Notes: a model not told the origin generated them from the letters alone. 64,000 nucleotides of DNA from Ixodes scapularis (GCF_016920785.2 NW_024609884.1:84064069-84128068); one strand, 5' to 3'. Positions 19,442-29,710 are shown, counted from the first letter of the stretch. Numbers and translations are program-made.

Positions 19442-19489
19442 TTGGCGAAAATGTCGGCGAGAAATCTTTCTTTCTTTCCTTCATTATTA

Positions 19490-19850
19490 TTATTTTTTTT
19501 TGCGTCGGCAATTGAGCGGAGAAGGAAGCTAATGGGTGTTTTGGCAAGCTATCAACGTCAGGGATTACCCCTTAGCGGTATTTACTGAAAGTAAAAAAAT
19601 TGTTGCATGAGCCATTTTACATGTACTCATCATTGAGGCACCCAAACATGTTTTCGTTTTTGCTAAACTGTCTGAGAAAGTTGTCTCCGAGAATAGAAGC
19701 ATTGAAAGGACTAAATATGACTTAATAATCTGACTATAAATAGAATTACAAGTGTGTACGGTAGGGATACCTGAAAAGAAAGGTTCTTGTGGCCTCAGAG
19801 GGAGAGCCGAACGTTGGCAGCCGCTCACTTTTGCTGTTTTGTTTAAACTT
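19490..19850. repeat. dispersed repeat, copy 1 (partner at 23,800-24,135)
   Basis: Long collinear similarity to 23,800-24,135 is visible: AAGCTATCAACGT, CCATTTTACAT, ATTGAGGCACCCAAACAT, GAGAATAGAAG, GTGTGTACGG, GAGCCGAACGTTGGCAG. The two diverge by small indels. I cannot assign it to an element class. Confidence 0.65.
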
Positions 19851-19881
19851 CACTGTTTTTAGGTGCAAAAAAAAAATGGAG

Positions 19882-20167
19882 GATTGGGTTATGTGGATAT
19901 GTATACAGCGTGTAGTTGGTCAGCCATTTAAAGTTGCGACGAGTCACTCGCTGTAGATGAGCAATTTAGCCAGTGCAGTACAACCGCTAGCCTGGGGTCT
20001 TTAACGTGCACCACGCAGTAGTGATACACGACCGCACGCCGGTACGATGCTCATCCAGATCGAAACGGGCAGGAATGGGCTCGAACTCAGGATCCCTGGG
20101 TTCTGCAGCGCGAGCTTTCGCTCCACGCGCGTCGAGCTGGGTGTGCGCTTTAGCCCACTCGGCCACC
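19882..20167 (-). mobile_element. tRNA-derived SINE, copy 2
   Basis: Same family as copy 1. Reading the minus strand: GGTGGCCGAGTGGGC (A box), CTGAGTTCGAGCCC (B-box region), CGTTTCGATCTGGATGAG, CACTGGCTAAATTGCTCATC, ending AACCCAATCC. I did not find a clear target duplication. Confidence 0.75.
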
Positions 20168-20955
20168 GTAGGGTGCCTTCATGTGCGCTTTGCTTAGGGT
20201 GGTGGCATCTCGCCATTTTGTCTCACACTTTTACATTTATTTTTTGTTCAGAAGCGCGTGAAAGAGCGTGGCCCTGCACGCGTTTGTGGCGTTGACTGTG
20301 CTATGGCGACATTTTGTTTTCGTTGATTTCTTTGTATTTTCCCCGTGAGCGCGTGCTGTCGGCATCGGGTACTACAAAGGGTGGCATCACCCTAAACAGA
20401 AGGACATTGAAACACCCTAGGCCACCGATCCTTTTTTTTTTTTTTAGCAAATGTTTATTTACAGGTTAAAAACATAAGTAGCAAGAATGGAAAAATGAGG
20501 TATATACATATGTTAGAGCAAAAAAAAGAAAAAAGAACGTTACATAGTTTAGACACTTTCAATGACCCAGGTGCAAAGTAAATCAGTTAAAGGCTACGAC
20601 ATTGTTAATGAGTGCAATAACCACAGCTCTGGATGTGTATTACACTCGAAGAACTTAAAAAGAATATTTTAGAGTGAGGCACTTGCAAAGGCGACCGATA
20701 ACCTTCTCGAAGCATGAAAATTTGGTGCTACCTTTTGACCTTTTCCCAAAGTGTTTCTCAGATTGTTTTTCTATTTCAACTGGTTCTAAAGTTCAAATAG
20801 TCCAGTCCAATTTGTTAGCAAAGTGTCGCCACGCAGGTTAAGGGTTCAGTGTGCACTCTGTCATGTCTACTCTTGACCGCCATAGCACATGTAGGTCTAA
20901 AACCATGATTATCTCCGTCAGGTCAGCGCCCTTTTGTCGTGCAGCCGTAGGAATT

Positions 20956-22360
20956 TCAAAGTACACCAACTAATTGACTCTTCAAGTCATCGTGGCCGGA
21001 CAGGATGGAATCCTGCTCGGTGATGGGAGCTTTGGGAGATGACGATTTCGTTCGTCTCTTCCTCCTCCTCTTCGACTCCGCCCTCTCCCCTTGAGATGTG
21101 GAGCCAGGATCTGACGCGCACAGAATTTGTTCTCCCTTTCTTTTCCCAAGCATTTCTTTGTCGCTGGTTTCATCCATTTTGGACGCCTCTTCGTCTAACT
21201 TCATTGGCTCTTCAGCTTGGTCTTCAGCTTGGTCTTCAGGGACAAGAGCACTGAACGAGTTGGAGACGACAACATTGCTCACAGTCTCCTTCGTTGCAGA
21301 GCGTGACGACGCCGACCTGTCTTCGCACTTCTCAGTCCGTGAGACTGCCTCTACGTGGGCTGTGCTGTGAGCGGTACTGACCTCTGCCGAAACCTCTGTT
21401 TGTGCTGTTTCTTCTGCGTCCATAAAGAATTCTGTAGGAATCTGGAGAGATGCAGCCATTCGGTTGGCGTACGTTTGAATACAGTCTTCGGGATCGTGGC
21501 CGAATTTTCGGCATACGCTACACCAGGGAGCGCGGCACTGGCCTGGGACGTGTCCGACTTGCCTGCATCGTAGACATTGCGGTGCTCTGCCAGGTACTGA
21601 GACAAGTACGGTGGTTCCCAGAATCTTGAGCTGATGCGGCAAGCTGTCCGCGGTCACCCCTTCGTTCAATTCAATTGACAGTATTCTAGTGGTTGTCTCC
21701 ACTTCTTCGAAGCCGGAGTAGTGCCACTTGTCTCGAACGATGCTTTTTATTTTTCCAAACGTAGAAAAAGCACTTGCTACGTTTGCATCTGGGACGCTAG
21801 TTGGAACCCAGTGCAGTGCACCTTCATGGACAGCGCAGTCTTGCTCCCATCTATTATCAAAGATGTCTTGTTCTTTACTTGGATCTCTCGGAGCTGCAGC
21901 AATCTTTCTTTTTCTTTGGCAGAACGCATTGTGGAGCAGCCACACATGATTGTACTGGGAGCGAAAGCTCGCGCTGCAGAACCCAGGGATCCTGGGTTCG
22001 AGCCCCACCCCTGCCCGTTTCGATCTGGATGAGCATCGTACCGGCGTGCGGTCGTGTATCACTACTGCGTGATGCACGTTAAAGACCCCAGGCTAGCGGC
22101 TGTACCGCACTGGCTAAATTTCTCATCTACAGCTGGGAGACTCGTCGCCCCTGTGAGGCAGACCAAGTTCTAGGCTGTATAAACACACACACAACCCAAT
22201 TATTATGATTGTACTGGTAGGCCCCAAGCGAAGCCAGCTCGTTTGGGTTGATGATTTTCTTCAAAGCAGGACCGAAATCGTCGATGCGGTATGGCCGGGC
22301 TGATGGGTCCCCATGAAGAATCAGTGAGTTTTCAAGCAGCCATACCTCGGCAAACCTCAC
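20956..22360 (-). pseudogene. ORF1 protein (CCHC), split by a SINE
   Basis: It reads from a 5'-truncated start at about 22,360 (AEVWLLENSLILHGD, RPYRIDDFGPALKK) to GAYQYNH at about 22,217, is interrupted by the SINE at 21,959-22,204, and resumes with YNHVWLLHNAF. From there it is open to the stop at 20,956. Two intact CX2CX4HX4C knuckles lie at about 21,535-21,605 (CLRCRQVGHVPGQC and CSVCRKFGHDPEDC). A low-complexity acidic region and a basic patch (KRRRKRRTKSS) follow. Apart from the SINE and the missing start the frame is intact, which is better than LINE A ORF1. Confidence 0.8.
21959..22204 (+). mobile_element. tRNA-derived SINE, copy 3 (5'-truncated)
   Basis: It begins at GAGCGAAAGCTCGCG, keeps the B box (GGGTTCGAGCCCC) but not the A box, and ends AACCCAATTATT. 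An exact 13-bp duplication ATGATTGTACTGG flanks it (21,946-21,958 and 22,205-22,217). Removing the insert plus one copy rejoins the ORF1 frame. Confidence 0.88.
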
Positions 22361-22372
22361 TCATGGGGGCCC

Positions 22373-22977
22373 TCACTCACCCTCACTCACCCTCATCTTC
22401 ACAGGTGAGATGAGGGTGAGTGAGTTTCTGAACCAGGAAAGTTCATGAGTGTGAGGGTGAGTGAGGGCCGTGAGGGCTGTGAGAGCGGTGAGGGCCGTGA
22501 GGGGGGTGAGGGGGGTGAGGGCCGTGAGGGCCGTGAGGGCCGTGAGGGCCGTGAGGGCGGTGAGGGCGGTGAGGGCGGTGAGGGCGGTGAGGGCGGTGAG
22601 GGCCGTGAGGGCCGTGAGGGCCGTGAGGGGGGTGAGGGCCGTGAGGGCCGTGAGGGCGGTGAGGGCGGTGAGGGCCGTAAGGGCCGTGAGGGCCGTGAGG
22701 GCTGTGAGGGCGGTGAGGGCCGTGAGGGCCGTGAGGGCTGTGAGGGCGGTGAGGACCGTGAGGGCTGTGAGGGCCGTGAGGGCCGTGAGGGCCATGAGGG
22801 CGGTGAGGGCGGTGAGGGCGGTGAGGGCGGTGAGGGCGGTAAGGGGTATGAGGGTCATCAGTGCGTAAGGGGCGAGAGGGCGGTGAGTGGCGTGAGGGCC
22901 ATGAGTGCGTGAGTGGTGTGAGGGCGGCGAGTGCGTGAGGGCGGTGAGGGCCATGAGTGGGTGAGGGCAGTGAGTGG
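22373..22977 (+). repeat. GTGAGGGCN minisatellite, block 1
   Basis: Nine-base units GTGAGGGC(C/G) with occasional TGAGTGGC or GTGAGTGCG variants repeat with little divergence. Long translations across it (Arg-Ala-Val or Leu-Thr-Ala repeats) are artefacts of the 9-bp period. The G-rich strand has a GGG run every 9 bp. Confidence 0.92.
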
Positions 22978-22993
22978 CATGAGAGCAGGGTGT

Positions 22994-23165
22994 CGAACCG
23001 GAACCGAACCGAACCGAAAACCGGAACAGAACCGTTATTTTTAGCCGAACCGGAACCGAACCGAACCGAAGACCGGAACAGAACCGTTATTTTTAGCCGA
23101 ACCGGAACTGAACCGAACCGAAAACTTCGCCGCCATCTTGGAACTGAACCGGAACCGAACTGAAA
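22994..23165 (+). repeat. subterminal GAACCGGAACCGAACC array, left end of hAT
   Basis: Units of about 50 bp are built from GAACCGGAACCGAACCGAA and AACCGTTATTTTTAGCC. The inverted counterpart lies at 28,436-28,560. Subterminal repeats of this kind are transposase-binding sites in hAT elements; here that is inference. Confidence 0.75.
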
Positions 23166-23741
23166 AAAAATATAACGGTAACAGGTTCAAAACGGTTCAA
23201 GGTAATATTTCTTTTTTTTTTCTTTTTTGTTAGTATCACCAATTGAACATATGGGAATAAAAAATTGGCGGCTGCAGTATTTCTATCTATGGATCAAATC
23301 GTCATATACAGAATTGAAAAGTATGGTAAGTTGTGGGTTTTCATGGCACTATGATTAACCATGTGTCACGTTGTCACGTGACGTCATGGTGTCAATACAT
23401 GTTGTCACGTGACCTCGTGACGTCACATGACGCACTGCGTCAACTCAATTTAATTTTAGGAAGTCACTAGATGTATTGACATTGTTGACAGCATGACGTA
23501 ACATGACATCACGATTTCGCAGCGAGACTCACGTGACACCGTCACGTAAGCGATTTTCATAACCCCTAGTCGAGTGCTCGGGTTCATGACAATCAGCACC
23601 GCCAAACATTCGGGTAACGGCACATGTCAATTACATTTCATAATAGCCCAACTCTAACAATATCTGAAGTTTAGCCCAAGCTTTTGCTTTCCAAACCCTA
23701 GCCGCCTAGAACATGACTGTGATGAACACTGGCGGTATCAG

Positions 23742-23770
23742 ATCACGCCGGTTGTTTAACCGGCGTGATC
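23742..23770. other. short perfect palindrome
   Basis: GATCACGCCGGTT/AACCGGCGTGATC with a 3-4-nt loop. Function unknown. Confidence 0.5.
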
Positions 23771-23799
23771 AGGCCGGTTGTTTAAATTGCGAGTTGAGG

Positions 23800-24135
23800 A
23801 GATATCTTTCCTTTATTTTTTCTGCATCTGCTATTAGGGGAAAGAAAACTAATGGATGTTTCCGGAAGCTATCAACGTTAGGGGTTATATTATTGAAAGT
23901 ACAAAAAAAATGTTGCAAGACCCATTTTACATTATTGAGGCACCCAAACATTTTTTCGTTGTTGCTGAACTGCATCCGAAAGATGTTCCTGAGAATAGAA
24001 GTACTGAAATTACCAAATGCGACTTATTAATATGGCGTTACATAGAGCTACACGTGTGTACGGAAGGAATACTAAAAAAAAAAAAAGATATTTTAGTGAC
24101 CTCAGAAAGACAGCCGAACGTTGGCAGTCGCTGTA
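23800..24135. repeat. dispersed repeat, copy 2 (partner at 19,490-19,850)
   Basis: Collinear with 19,490-19,850 in the same orientation. It lies inside the hAT just before the unidentified ORF region, so the hAT may have captured it or it may have inserted there. Confidence 0.65.
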
Positions 24136-24298
24136 AGTCTCACACGAGCGTCGTTCTCAAGTTATTGTCCAAGTTTCGACTCCCTCTGTACTTTGCTTAA
24201 AGGAGCTATAAAGATATTTCTATAAATCACTAAATACTACTCAGGATCACTCCCTAACGTTAATAACTGCTTGAAGTTCGCTTTGCTCTTTTTTCTAG

Positions 24299-25290
24299 GC
24301 AATGGCAGTCGCCAAAAAATTCGAGAAATATGAGCATCGTCCATCCCCTCAACTCGGAGCTAGAAGCGTCCATGTGGCCTGGTGCCTATCTTATGCCGCC
24401 AACGTTAATCATACCCCCGCGCTGGGGTTGTAAAGGAAGAAAATGCGTGCTGGGAGCTCCAGGCATTATTAGAGTTCGGCTATTCTCAACACCGCAGTGG
24501 TTGGACACGAGCCACTACCCAAGTGTCTACCTAGACATTGATTGTAACAAACCGATGTACGGTGCTCACGCAGTCCTCCTGTCCAATCCAGAAGCCGTGC
24601 TCGACTGTCGTCAGGCGGGTGGTTTTGATCCAACAATTGCAACATCAATCTTTGGGAAGGCAATACTAAAAGAAAGAGTCTCATTTAATCCTCACGATTT
24701 CACCTGGACAAAGAAGGTTCTGAATAGACCCTTTTCGAAATTCAGTGCCATCTGGTGGTTTGTAAAGCAGTTTAGGTTTTGCCATATCAATGGCGGAAAT
24801 GAACTCGTATCGGCACCACCACTTTCGGAAGTCAACGGCACGCAGAGAATTGTTCAGTCTGAGTTCTTTCTCGATCACTTTCAGTTCGATGGTGACCAAG
24901 AACCTGCATTCACAACAAAGCTCCAACCCGCTCAGATGCCTCGAGAAAATTCTATACACCAAAGTGCTTTAAAGCCGATTGTGTGCCGCCCACAGATTGA
25001 CTGAATCTGAGCTTTTAGAAATAAATGCTTACGTAGCTCTTGTGTTCCATTCCCAGGTCGCGTCGTACTGACCCCCCGAATGTACAGGCCTCGCAAGATC
25101 CGCTTCAGAGCATCTTCAACGTCTACCTTTATCAGTCACTAGAAGGCCGCCATTCGTATGGCACAGATGCCGTTCCACAGATGATGATAGTGATCAAAGA
25201 CGACAAGTACACCTCGGAAAAGTCATGAACATTCCAACCCGATGTCGTTTTAGCACCCATCTAAACTTCACGGGGTGCAAAATAAAAGCA
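24299..25290 (+). CDS. unidentified ORF region with splice-like borders inside the hAT
   Basis: A frame is open from the acceptor-like TTTGCTCTTTTTTCTAG (ending 24,298) to a stop at 25,002-25,004, over 230 codons. Contained phrases include PGAYLMPPTLIIPPRWGCKG, YLDIDCNKPMYGAHAVLL and FKAILKE-like FGKAILKERVSFNP. A second acceptor-like TGTGTTCCATTCCCAG ends at 25,056 and precedes 55 codons (RRTDPPNVQASQDPLQSIFN and so on) with a stop at 25,226-25,228 and AATAAA at about 25,282. I do not recognise the protein. It could be the last exons of a gene captured by the transposon, or a fortuitous frame. The connecting donor is weak. Confidence 0.35.
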
Positions 25291-25489
25291 ATGAAGGGTT
25301 GCGGTTAACAAGTGTCAAATAAAATTGTCGAATGAACACACATCAACGGAGGAGGCGATTCCTCAGGAATACTTTCAGCCCTTCCACTCTGGTGAAGAAG
25401 GAAGACCAGCGAAGCTGTACTATGGTGTGAATGAAGTAATGGCCGGCCACAAGTCGGCAAGCCAGAGTGGAAAGGCTGGAGAGGTTGCA

Positions 25490-25566
25490 GCCATCTATGC
25501 GTGACAGTGGCAACCAGACAACCGGCAAGTCGGTTGTCTGGTTACCGTTGTCATTTATAGATGGCG
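25490..25566. other. ~35-bp-arm inverted repeat
   Basis: GCCATCTATGCGTGACAG... pairs with the complement ...TTTATAGATGGC, with a loop of about 6 nt (around 25,525-25,530). No tail motif or target duplication seen. Confidence 0.55.
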
Positions 25567-25834
25567 GTAGCTGTCCAGAGTTTAGTGTCATCATTTGTTT
25601 GCTGACGGACACGACACTGGGGGAAACTAGCCCTTAACAGCTCCGCTGCATAAACAAGTGCGCGTGTGTGTGTGTGTAGGGGGGGGGGGGGAGGGGAGAG
25701 GGGGGAGTTTTAAAAGCATACTGTTTTGTAAAGGTTCCTCTTCCTTGCATCTTTGGCGCAGACCAAAAAGCGTGACTCCGGAAACTACTTTGCTCGCCAA
25801 AAAGCTCTACCAAAAAGCACGTTCTTGTCGTGCC

Positions 25835-25905
25835 AGACGCTCGCGCCGTTCCTAGTGAAAAGCGTTTGACTCGCAACTAAAGTGTCGTGGGTTTGAATCC
25901 CGCCT
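25835..25905 (+). other. tRNA-like segment cut by hAT 2
   Basis: AGCGTTTGACTCGCAACTAA and a good B box (GGGTTTGAATCCC, about 25,889-25,901) suggest a tRNA-derived SINE head. The A box is unclear. hAT 2 inserted just after the B box. Confidence 0.4.
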
Positions 25906-25910
25906 AAAAT

Positions 25911-27179
25911 CAGTCTTGGGTAAGTTACTTTTAAAAAGTAATTCGTTACAGTTACAGTTACTTTCAGAAAAAAGTAGTGAAGTTACCGTTACAGTTACCG
26001 CAACAAAAAAGTAACTCGTTACAGTTACAGTTACTTTTAAAAAGTAACGACGTTACTTTTCAGTTACTTTTTCTATAACACAAAAAAAAATTAGGAGAAA
26101 CTAGAAAACGCTTTTCGCCAAGTTTATTTGCATAAAATTAAAAAGTGTGTTTTTTACTTCGTATTGTAAGTTGGCAGCAGTTGCTTCTCAAAATTAGTTT
26201 CTGAAAGTTTCCCTTGTTTGATAACGAACACGTCCCTGCCCTTGTTGAACAGGCGCTCGTCTAACGCGCTGGATGGGATCGCAGTGTTGTTTCGCCGGAA
26301 AAGGTTTTTGATCGCCGGGTAGGCGGTGAGGCAATAGAGTGCCGTTTTCTGCGGTCAAGGTGTTAGTAACCTCCTCCACGTCAGCAAAATACTCTCTGTA
26401 CGCCGGCCATGGTAGTTTTTCTTTATTCTTATCAACATTCATATCCTTCGTAGCACTAGCTTATTGCTGGCTCGTTGACGGTTGCGCTGGGTTCATACAG
26501 TCCCTGGACATATTTCAGCTTGTACCCGGCAAGCCAGAAACAAACCCCGCGCAAACAGCATTAAATTTTGCCTCGACTATTGACACTACACCGGATTGAT
26601 GGCGCATATCAAAATACGAAACATGCCCAGTGCGGAGTGGCGGCGCTAATCAAAATACGTAACATTCGCAGTACCCTCCGCGTGTATTGTTGTTACACGT
26701 TTGATTCACCCGATTAAAAAGCGTTGGCATAGAAAAAAAGAAAAACCGCAAAAGAGATAGTTCTTCAAGACACTAAGATGCAAGTGTTCAGTCACAAAGT
26801 ACAAGCGCGTGCTAAAGATAACTACTTTTTTTTTTTCACCGAACCTACACGTGGCAATATTCGGGTCGTGACTGGCGAGAAAGAACGTATTCACAAGTCT
26901 GTGCAAAAAATAACTTGACACTCGAAATGTCGGAAGAGACAATTTGGAAAGCGCAAAAAATGGCTAAATTGTACTCGTTCAGTGATATATTATTCATAAA
27001 AAACTGGAAAGTAACGACAAAAGTAACGTCGTTACTTTCATCGTTACCTCAGAAAAAAGTAATAGAACTACAGTTACAAGTTACATTTTTAAAAAGTAAC
27101 TCGTTACAGTTACAAGTTACCAAAAAAGTAACAAAATTACAGTAACGCGTTACTAGTAACGCGTTACTACTTAAGACTG
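25911..27179 (-). mobile_element. second hAT element (1,269 bp), nested in the first
   Basis: Ends CAGTCTTGGGTAAGTTAC and the complement of CAGTCTTAAGTAGTAACG are flanked by an exact 8-bp duplication CCTAAAAT (25,903-25,910 and 27,180-27,187). Both ends carry dense AAAGTAACTCGTTACAGTTAC subterminal repeats (to about 26,075 and from about 27,008). It retains a piece of transposase, so it is an internally deleted copy. Confidence 0.88.
26154..26345 (-). pseudogene. hAT transposase C-terminal dimerisation fragment
   Basis: On the minus strand, in the frame that ends at the stop at 26,154-26,156, the residues YPAIKNLFRRNNTAIPSSAL followed by DERLF and then LSETNFEKQLL match the hAT C-terminal dimerisation domain. 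Its hallmark is the P-S-S-A-x-x-E-R-L-F block; here the E-R is kept. The catalytic core is absent from this 1.3-kb copy. The fragment identifies the superfamily independently of the ends. Confidence 0.82.
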
Positions 27180-28042
27180 CCTAAAATTCTTAATTTTTTT
27201 TTTCTTTAAGGCAAAATAATTACTTTCAAAAGTGAAATCATTTGAGACTTACGGCGACCTTTAATTCGCCTTACATGTCATGTTTTAATCACTCATTCCA
27301 CACGTGATGTCACGTTTCACGTAAACATTGTGGGTTGCTTGAAATTCTTGCGCGAGGGTATGTAGCTCTGACGTCATAAACCTATCGACCAATCAGGATT
27401 TTCCAGTCACGCCACCGACATCGGCTTTTCTGCGACATGAGCTCCTTAACGCTATCGAGTTAAAATCATTAGTTAGCAAAGGTGATGCTCATTTGCAAAT
27501 TGAATTGACCGGCATCTTGTCAAGAACAAACCTCAACAGCCAGGCTATGCCATCTTATTCTGCATAAGAAAATGTTCACTTGGGTAAGCGCTATTTTGGG
27601 CCATTCGATCTGAATGTGAAGGTGCGTATAGATTAGATTGAACAATTGCGATTACTTCTTGCTGCATGATTAGTGGCATGCATGCGGTACTGAGTGTAAA
27701 CAATGTTTGGTTAGAACAACAAGCATTTGGATTGCCACTCGGTGTTTCTATAAAAAATAGACTGAAAGGAATTATTCTAAAACATTTGTTACATTCTGAA
27801 AATTGTATTGCTTTTAGCTCAGTTGTGTCGTCATCATATACATATATATTGTGAAGTGTATTTCGTAAACCTTATTTCATTAGCATGAGCACGAGGTGTT
27901 CATTTCATAATTTTATGTGATGTAATTAATTCCTTAGTTTAAGGACACAATCACGATTTCATTTTTAACACTTCGACACAAAGTTGTACCAATCACGGGT
28001 ATTTTAGGCGACCTACCACACTTTGCGACAACATTTTATGCC

Positions 28043-28180
28043 GTGTAAATAGATCAGCTTGAACTTTAGAATTTTACTTAAACACGATTAAAGCACAATA
28101 CAATACAGTATCGTTCTAAATTTGAAGCTGATCTATTTACAGGTATGTACCAACCAGCTCAACTCTTTACTCTTGTACTT
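28043..28180 (+). mobile_element. hairpin-plus-tail-like element, copy C (decayed)
   Basis: A ~28-bp inverted repeat (TGTAAATAGATCAGCTT at about 28,045; complement ending at 28,139) is followed 3 nt later by ATGTACCAACCAGCTCAACT (about 28,143-28,162). The tail resembles those of copies A and B, but the loop is larger (about 42 nt) and I see no clear duplication. Confidence 0.5.
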
Positions 28181-28435
28181 AAACATTCTGATTCAGGTAA
28201 AATATATGTTGCTGGTAAACAAAGAAATGTGGAGTCGTATGAACACGACGTTATGTATGTTAATGTAGATTTTTTTCTTCTATTGCGTCGAAATTAAATA
28301 ACTGAATTCAATATTTTTGGCACCTAAAAACAAAAGTAATTGCACGGACGATTGAAGAAACTATATAATTAATAGTTTCACGGCGTGAATAGTGTATATT
28401 GCCAAAACAACGCGAAAAGTATATTCTCAATTTAG

Positions 28436-28560
28436 CGGTTCGAACCGGTTCGAACCGGTTTGAACTGTTATTTTTTGCTCACCGGAACTGAACCGGAACC
28501 GAACCGAAAGCCGTGAACCCGAACCCGAACCGGAACCGAACCGATAAAAATTTCGGTTCG
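28436..28560 (-). repeat. subterminal GAACCGGAACCGAACC array, right end of hAT
   Basis: Inverted counterpart of 22,994-23,165, with CGGTTCGAACCGGTTCGAACC and GAACCGGAACCGAACCG units ending in the right terminal repeat at 28,553-28,568. Confidence 0.75.
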
Positions 28561-28568
28561 ACACTCTG

Positions 28569-28650
28569 CATGAGAGGCGTGAGGGCCGTGAGGGCGGTGA
28601 GCGCATGAGGTGTGTGAGGGCCATGAGTGCGTGAGTGCGGTGAGTGCGTG
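28569..28650 (+). repeat. GTGAGGGCN minisatellite, block 2
   Basis: It continues the block 1 pattern directly after the hAT duplication, which shows the hAT split a pre-existing array. Confidence 0.85.
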
Positions 28651-29134
28651 AGGTCCCCTTCAGATCGAGCATCTTTCTCAGCAATTTTGGTATTAATGGC
28701 GGGTTGTTCTCTAGTTTTCCCTAGATCGACACGAATTTCTGAGATCGAGTCCGGCTCCAAATAAGCAAGCAACTTGGAGCAATTCGAATACGTTTGAAGC
28801 GGCTGCATCCAATCAGGGACGCAAAATTTTCACGTGATACCTCGTGCCGGTGATGATGACACCGAAAGACTTGATTCTGATTTGAAATCGATCGTTTTTT
28901 GTTTTTTTTTAATAAACTGTTTCAGAAAGGTGCATTAGTATTCTTAACGAGATTTAAATGCATAAAAACACGTTTATAACGCGTAATTGTGTCTAAATAG
29001 TGCAAGAAAAATAAAATTTTATGATGACGATGGCAAATTGCAGCAATTGGTTGCTGCGTGTGATCGCAGGCGGCCCGTGTTGCTGGTGTTGCGACGTAAA
29101 GTTTCTGGGCGAATTTGCCCCATCTGAAGCTGGC
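28651..29134. other. non-repetitive segment inside the minisatellite
   Basis: It separates blocks 2 and 3. No gene can be supported, though a minus-strand frame starting near 28,808 reads sensibly for about 55 codons (YLEPDSISEIRVDLGKTREQ) before entering the repeat. It may be unique DNA or a decayed insert. Confidence 0.4.
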
Positions 29135-29710
29135 CTGAGTGGCGTGAGGGCCATCAGTGCGTGAGGGGTGTGAGGGCCGCAAGGGCGGTGAGGCGCGTGA
29201 GGGCGGTGAGTGGCGTCAGGGCGGTGAGTGGCGTGAGGGCCGTGAGGGCGGTGAGGGCCGTGAGGGCGGTGAGTGGCGGTGAGTGGCGTGAGGGCTATGA
29301 GTGTGTGAGGGCCGGGAGGGCGGTGAGGGCCGGGAGGACGGTGAGGGCGGTGAGGGCCGTGAGGGCCGTGAGGGCGGTGAGGGCGGTGAGGGCCGTGAGG
29401 GCGGTGAGGGCCGTGAGGGCGGTGAGTGGCGTGAGGGCGGTGAGTGGCGTGAGGGCCATGAGTGAGTGAGGGGCGTGAGGGCCGTGAGGGCCGTGAGGGT
29501 GGTGAGGGGCGTGAGGGCCGTGAGGGCCGTGAGGGCCGTGAGGGCGGTGAGTGCGTGAGGGCCGTGAGGTTCAGTGAGGGTGAGTGAAGGGCTGAAGGTG
29601 AGTGTGACTGTGAGGGTGAGTGAGGGGCTGAAGGTGAGTGTAGCTGTGAGGGTGAGGGTGAGTGAGGGGCTTAGGTGAGTGTGGCTGTGACGGTGAGGGT
29701 GAGTGAGGGC
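29135..29710 (+). repeat. GTGAGGGCN minisatellite, block 3
   Basis: Same 9-bp unit and strand as blocks 1 and 2. It decays at its right end into GGTGAGTGAGGGGCTGAAGGTGAGTGT higher-order units. Confidence 0.9.

Larger units (their letters stand above)
15840..19470 (-). mobile_element. Ty3/gypsy-like retrotransposon remnant B
   Basis: On the minus strand, in order from high to low coordinates, are a gag/protease border, aspartic protease, RT, RNase H, integrase zinc domain, integrase core and integrase C-terminus. No LTR is identified. The 5' end is cut at about 19,470 and the 3' end meets the foldback MITE at about 15,838. Individual domains are well conserved but separated by stops and shifts. 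Confidence 0.85.
20430..22360 (-). mobile_element. ORF1-only LINE copy with its own poly(A) tail
   Basis: On the minus strand an ORF1 with zinc knuckles is followed by about 510 bp of non-coding sequence, AATAAA (complement at 20,454-20,459) and a poly(A) tail (T run at 20,432-20,445). No endonuclease or RT sequence lies between ORF1 and the tail. Its N-terminus resembles LINE A ORF1. The 5' end runs into the GTGAGGGCN minisatellite at about 22,360. This is the layout of half-LINE elements such as HAL1 in mammals. Confidence 0.72.
22986..28568. mobile_element. hAT-type DNA transposon (5.6 kb) in the minisatellite
   Basis: Terminal inverted repeats CAG(G/A)GTGTCGAACCG are flanked by an exact 8-bp duplication CATGAGAG (22,978-22,985 and 28,569-28,576). 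Both ends carry subterminal arrays of the motif GAACCGGAACCGAACC. CAG-type ends with 8-bp duplications define hAT. No transposase is recognisable in its own sequence. It contains a dispersed repeat, an unidentified ORF region, a hairpin and a second hAT. Confidence 0.85.

Noticed and set aside
22373..22977. CRISPR-like or repeat-protein array
   Set aside because: The units are contiguous 9-bp repeats without spacers, and the long Arg-Ala-Val, Gly-Glu and Leu-Thr-Ala translations follow from the 9-bp period.
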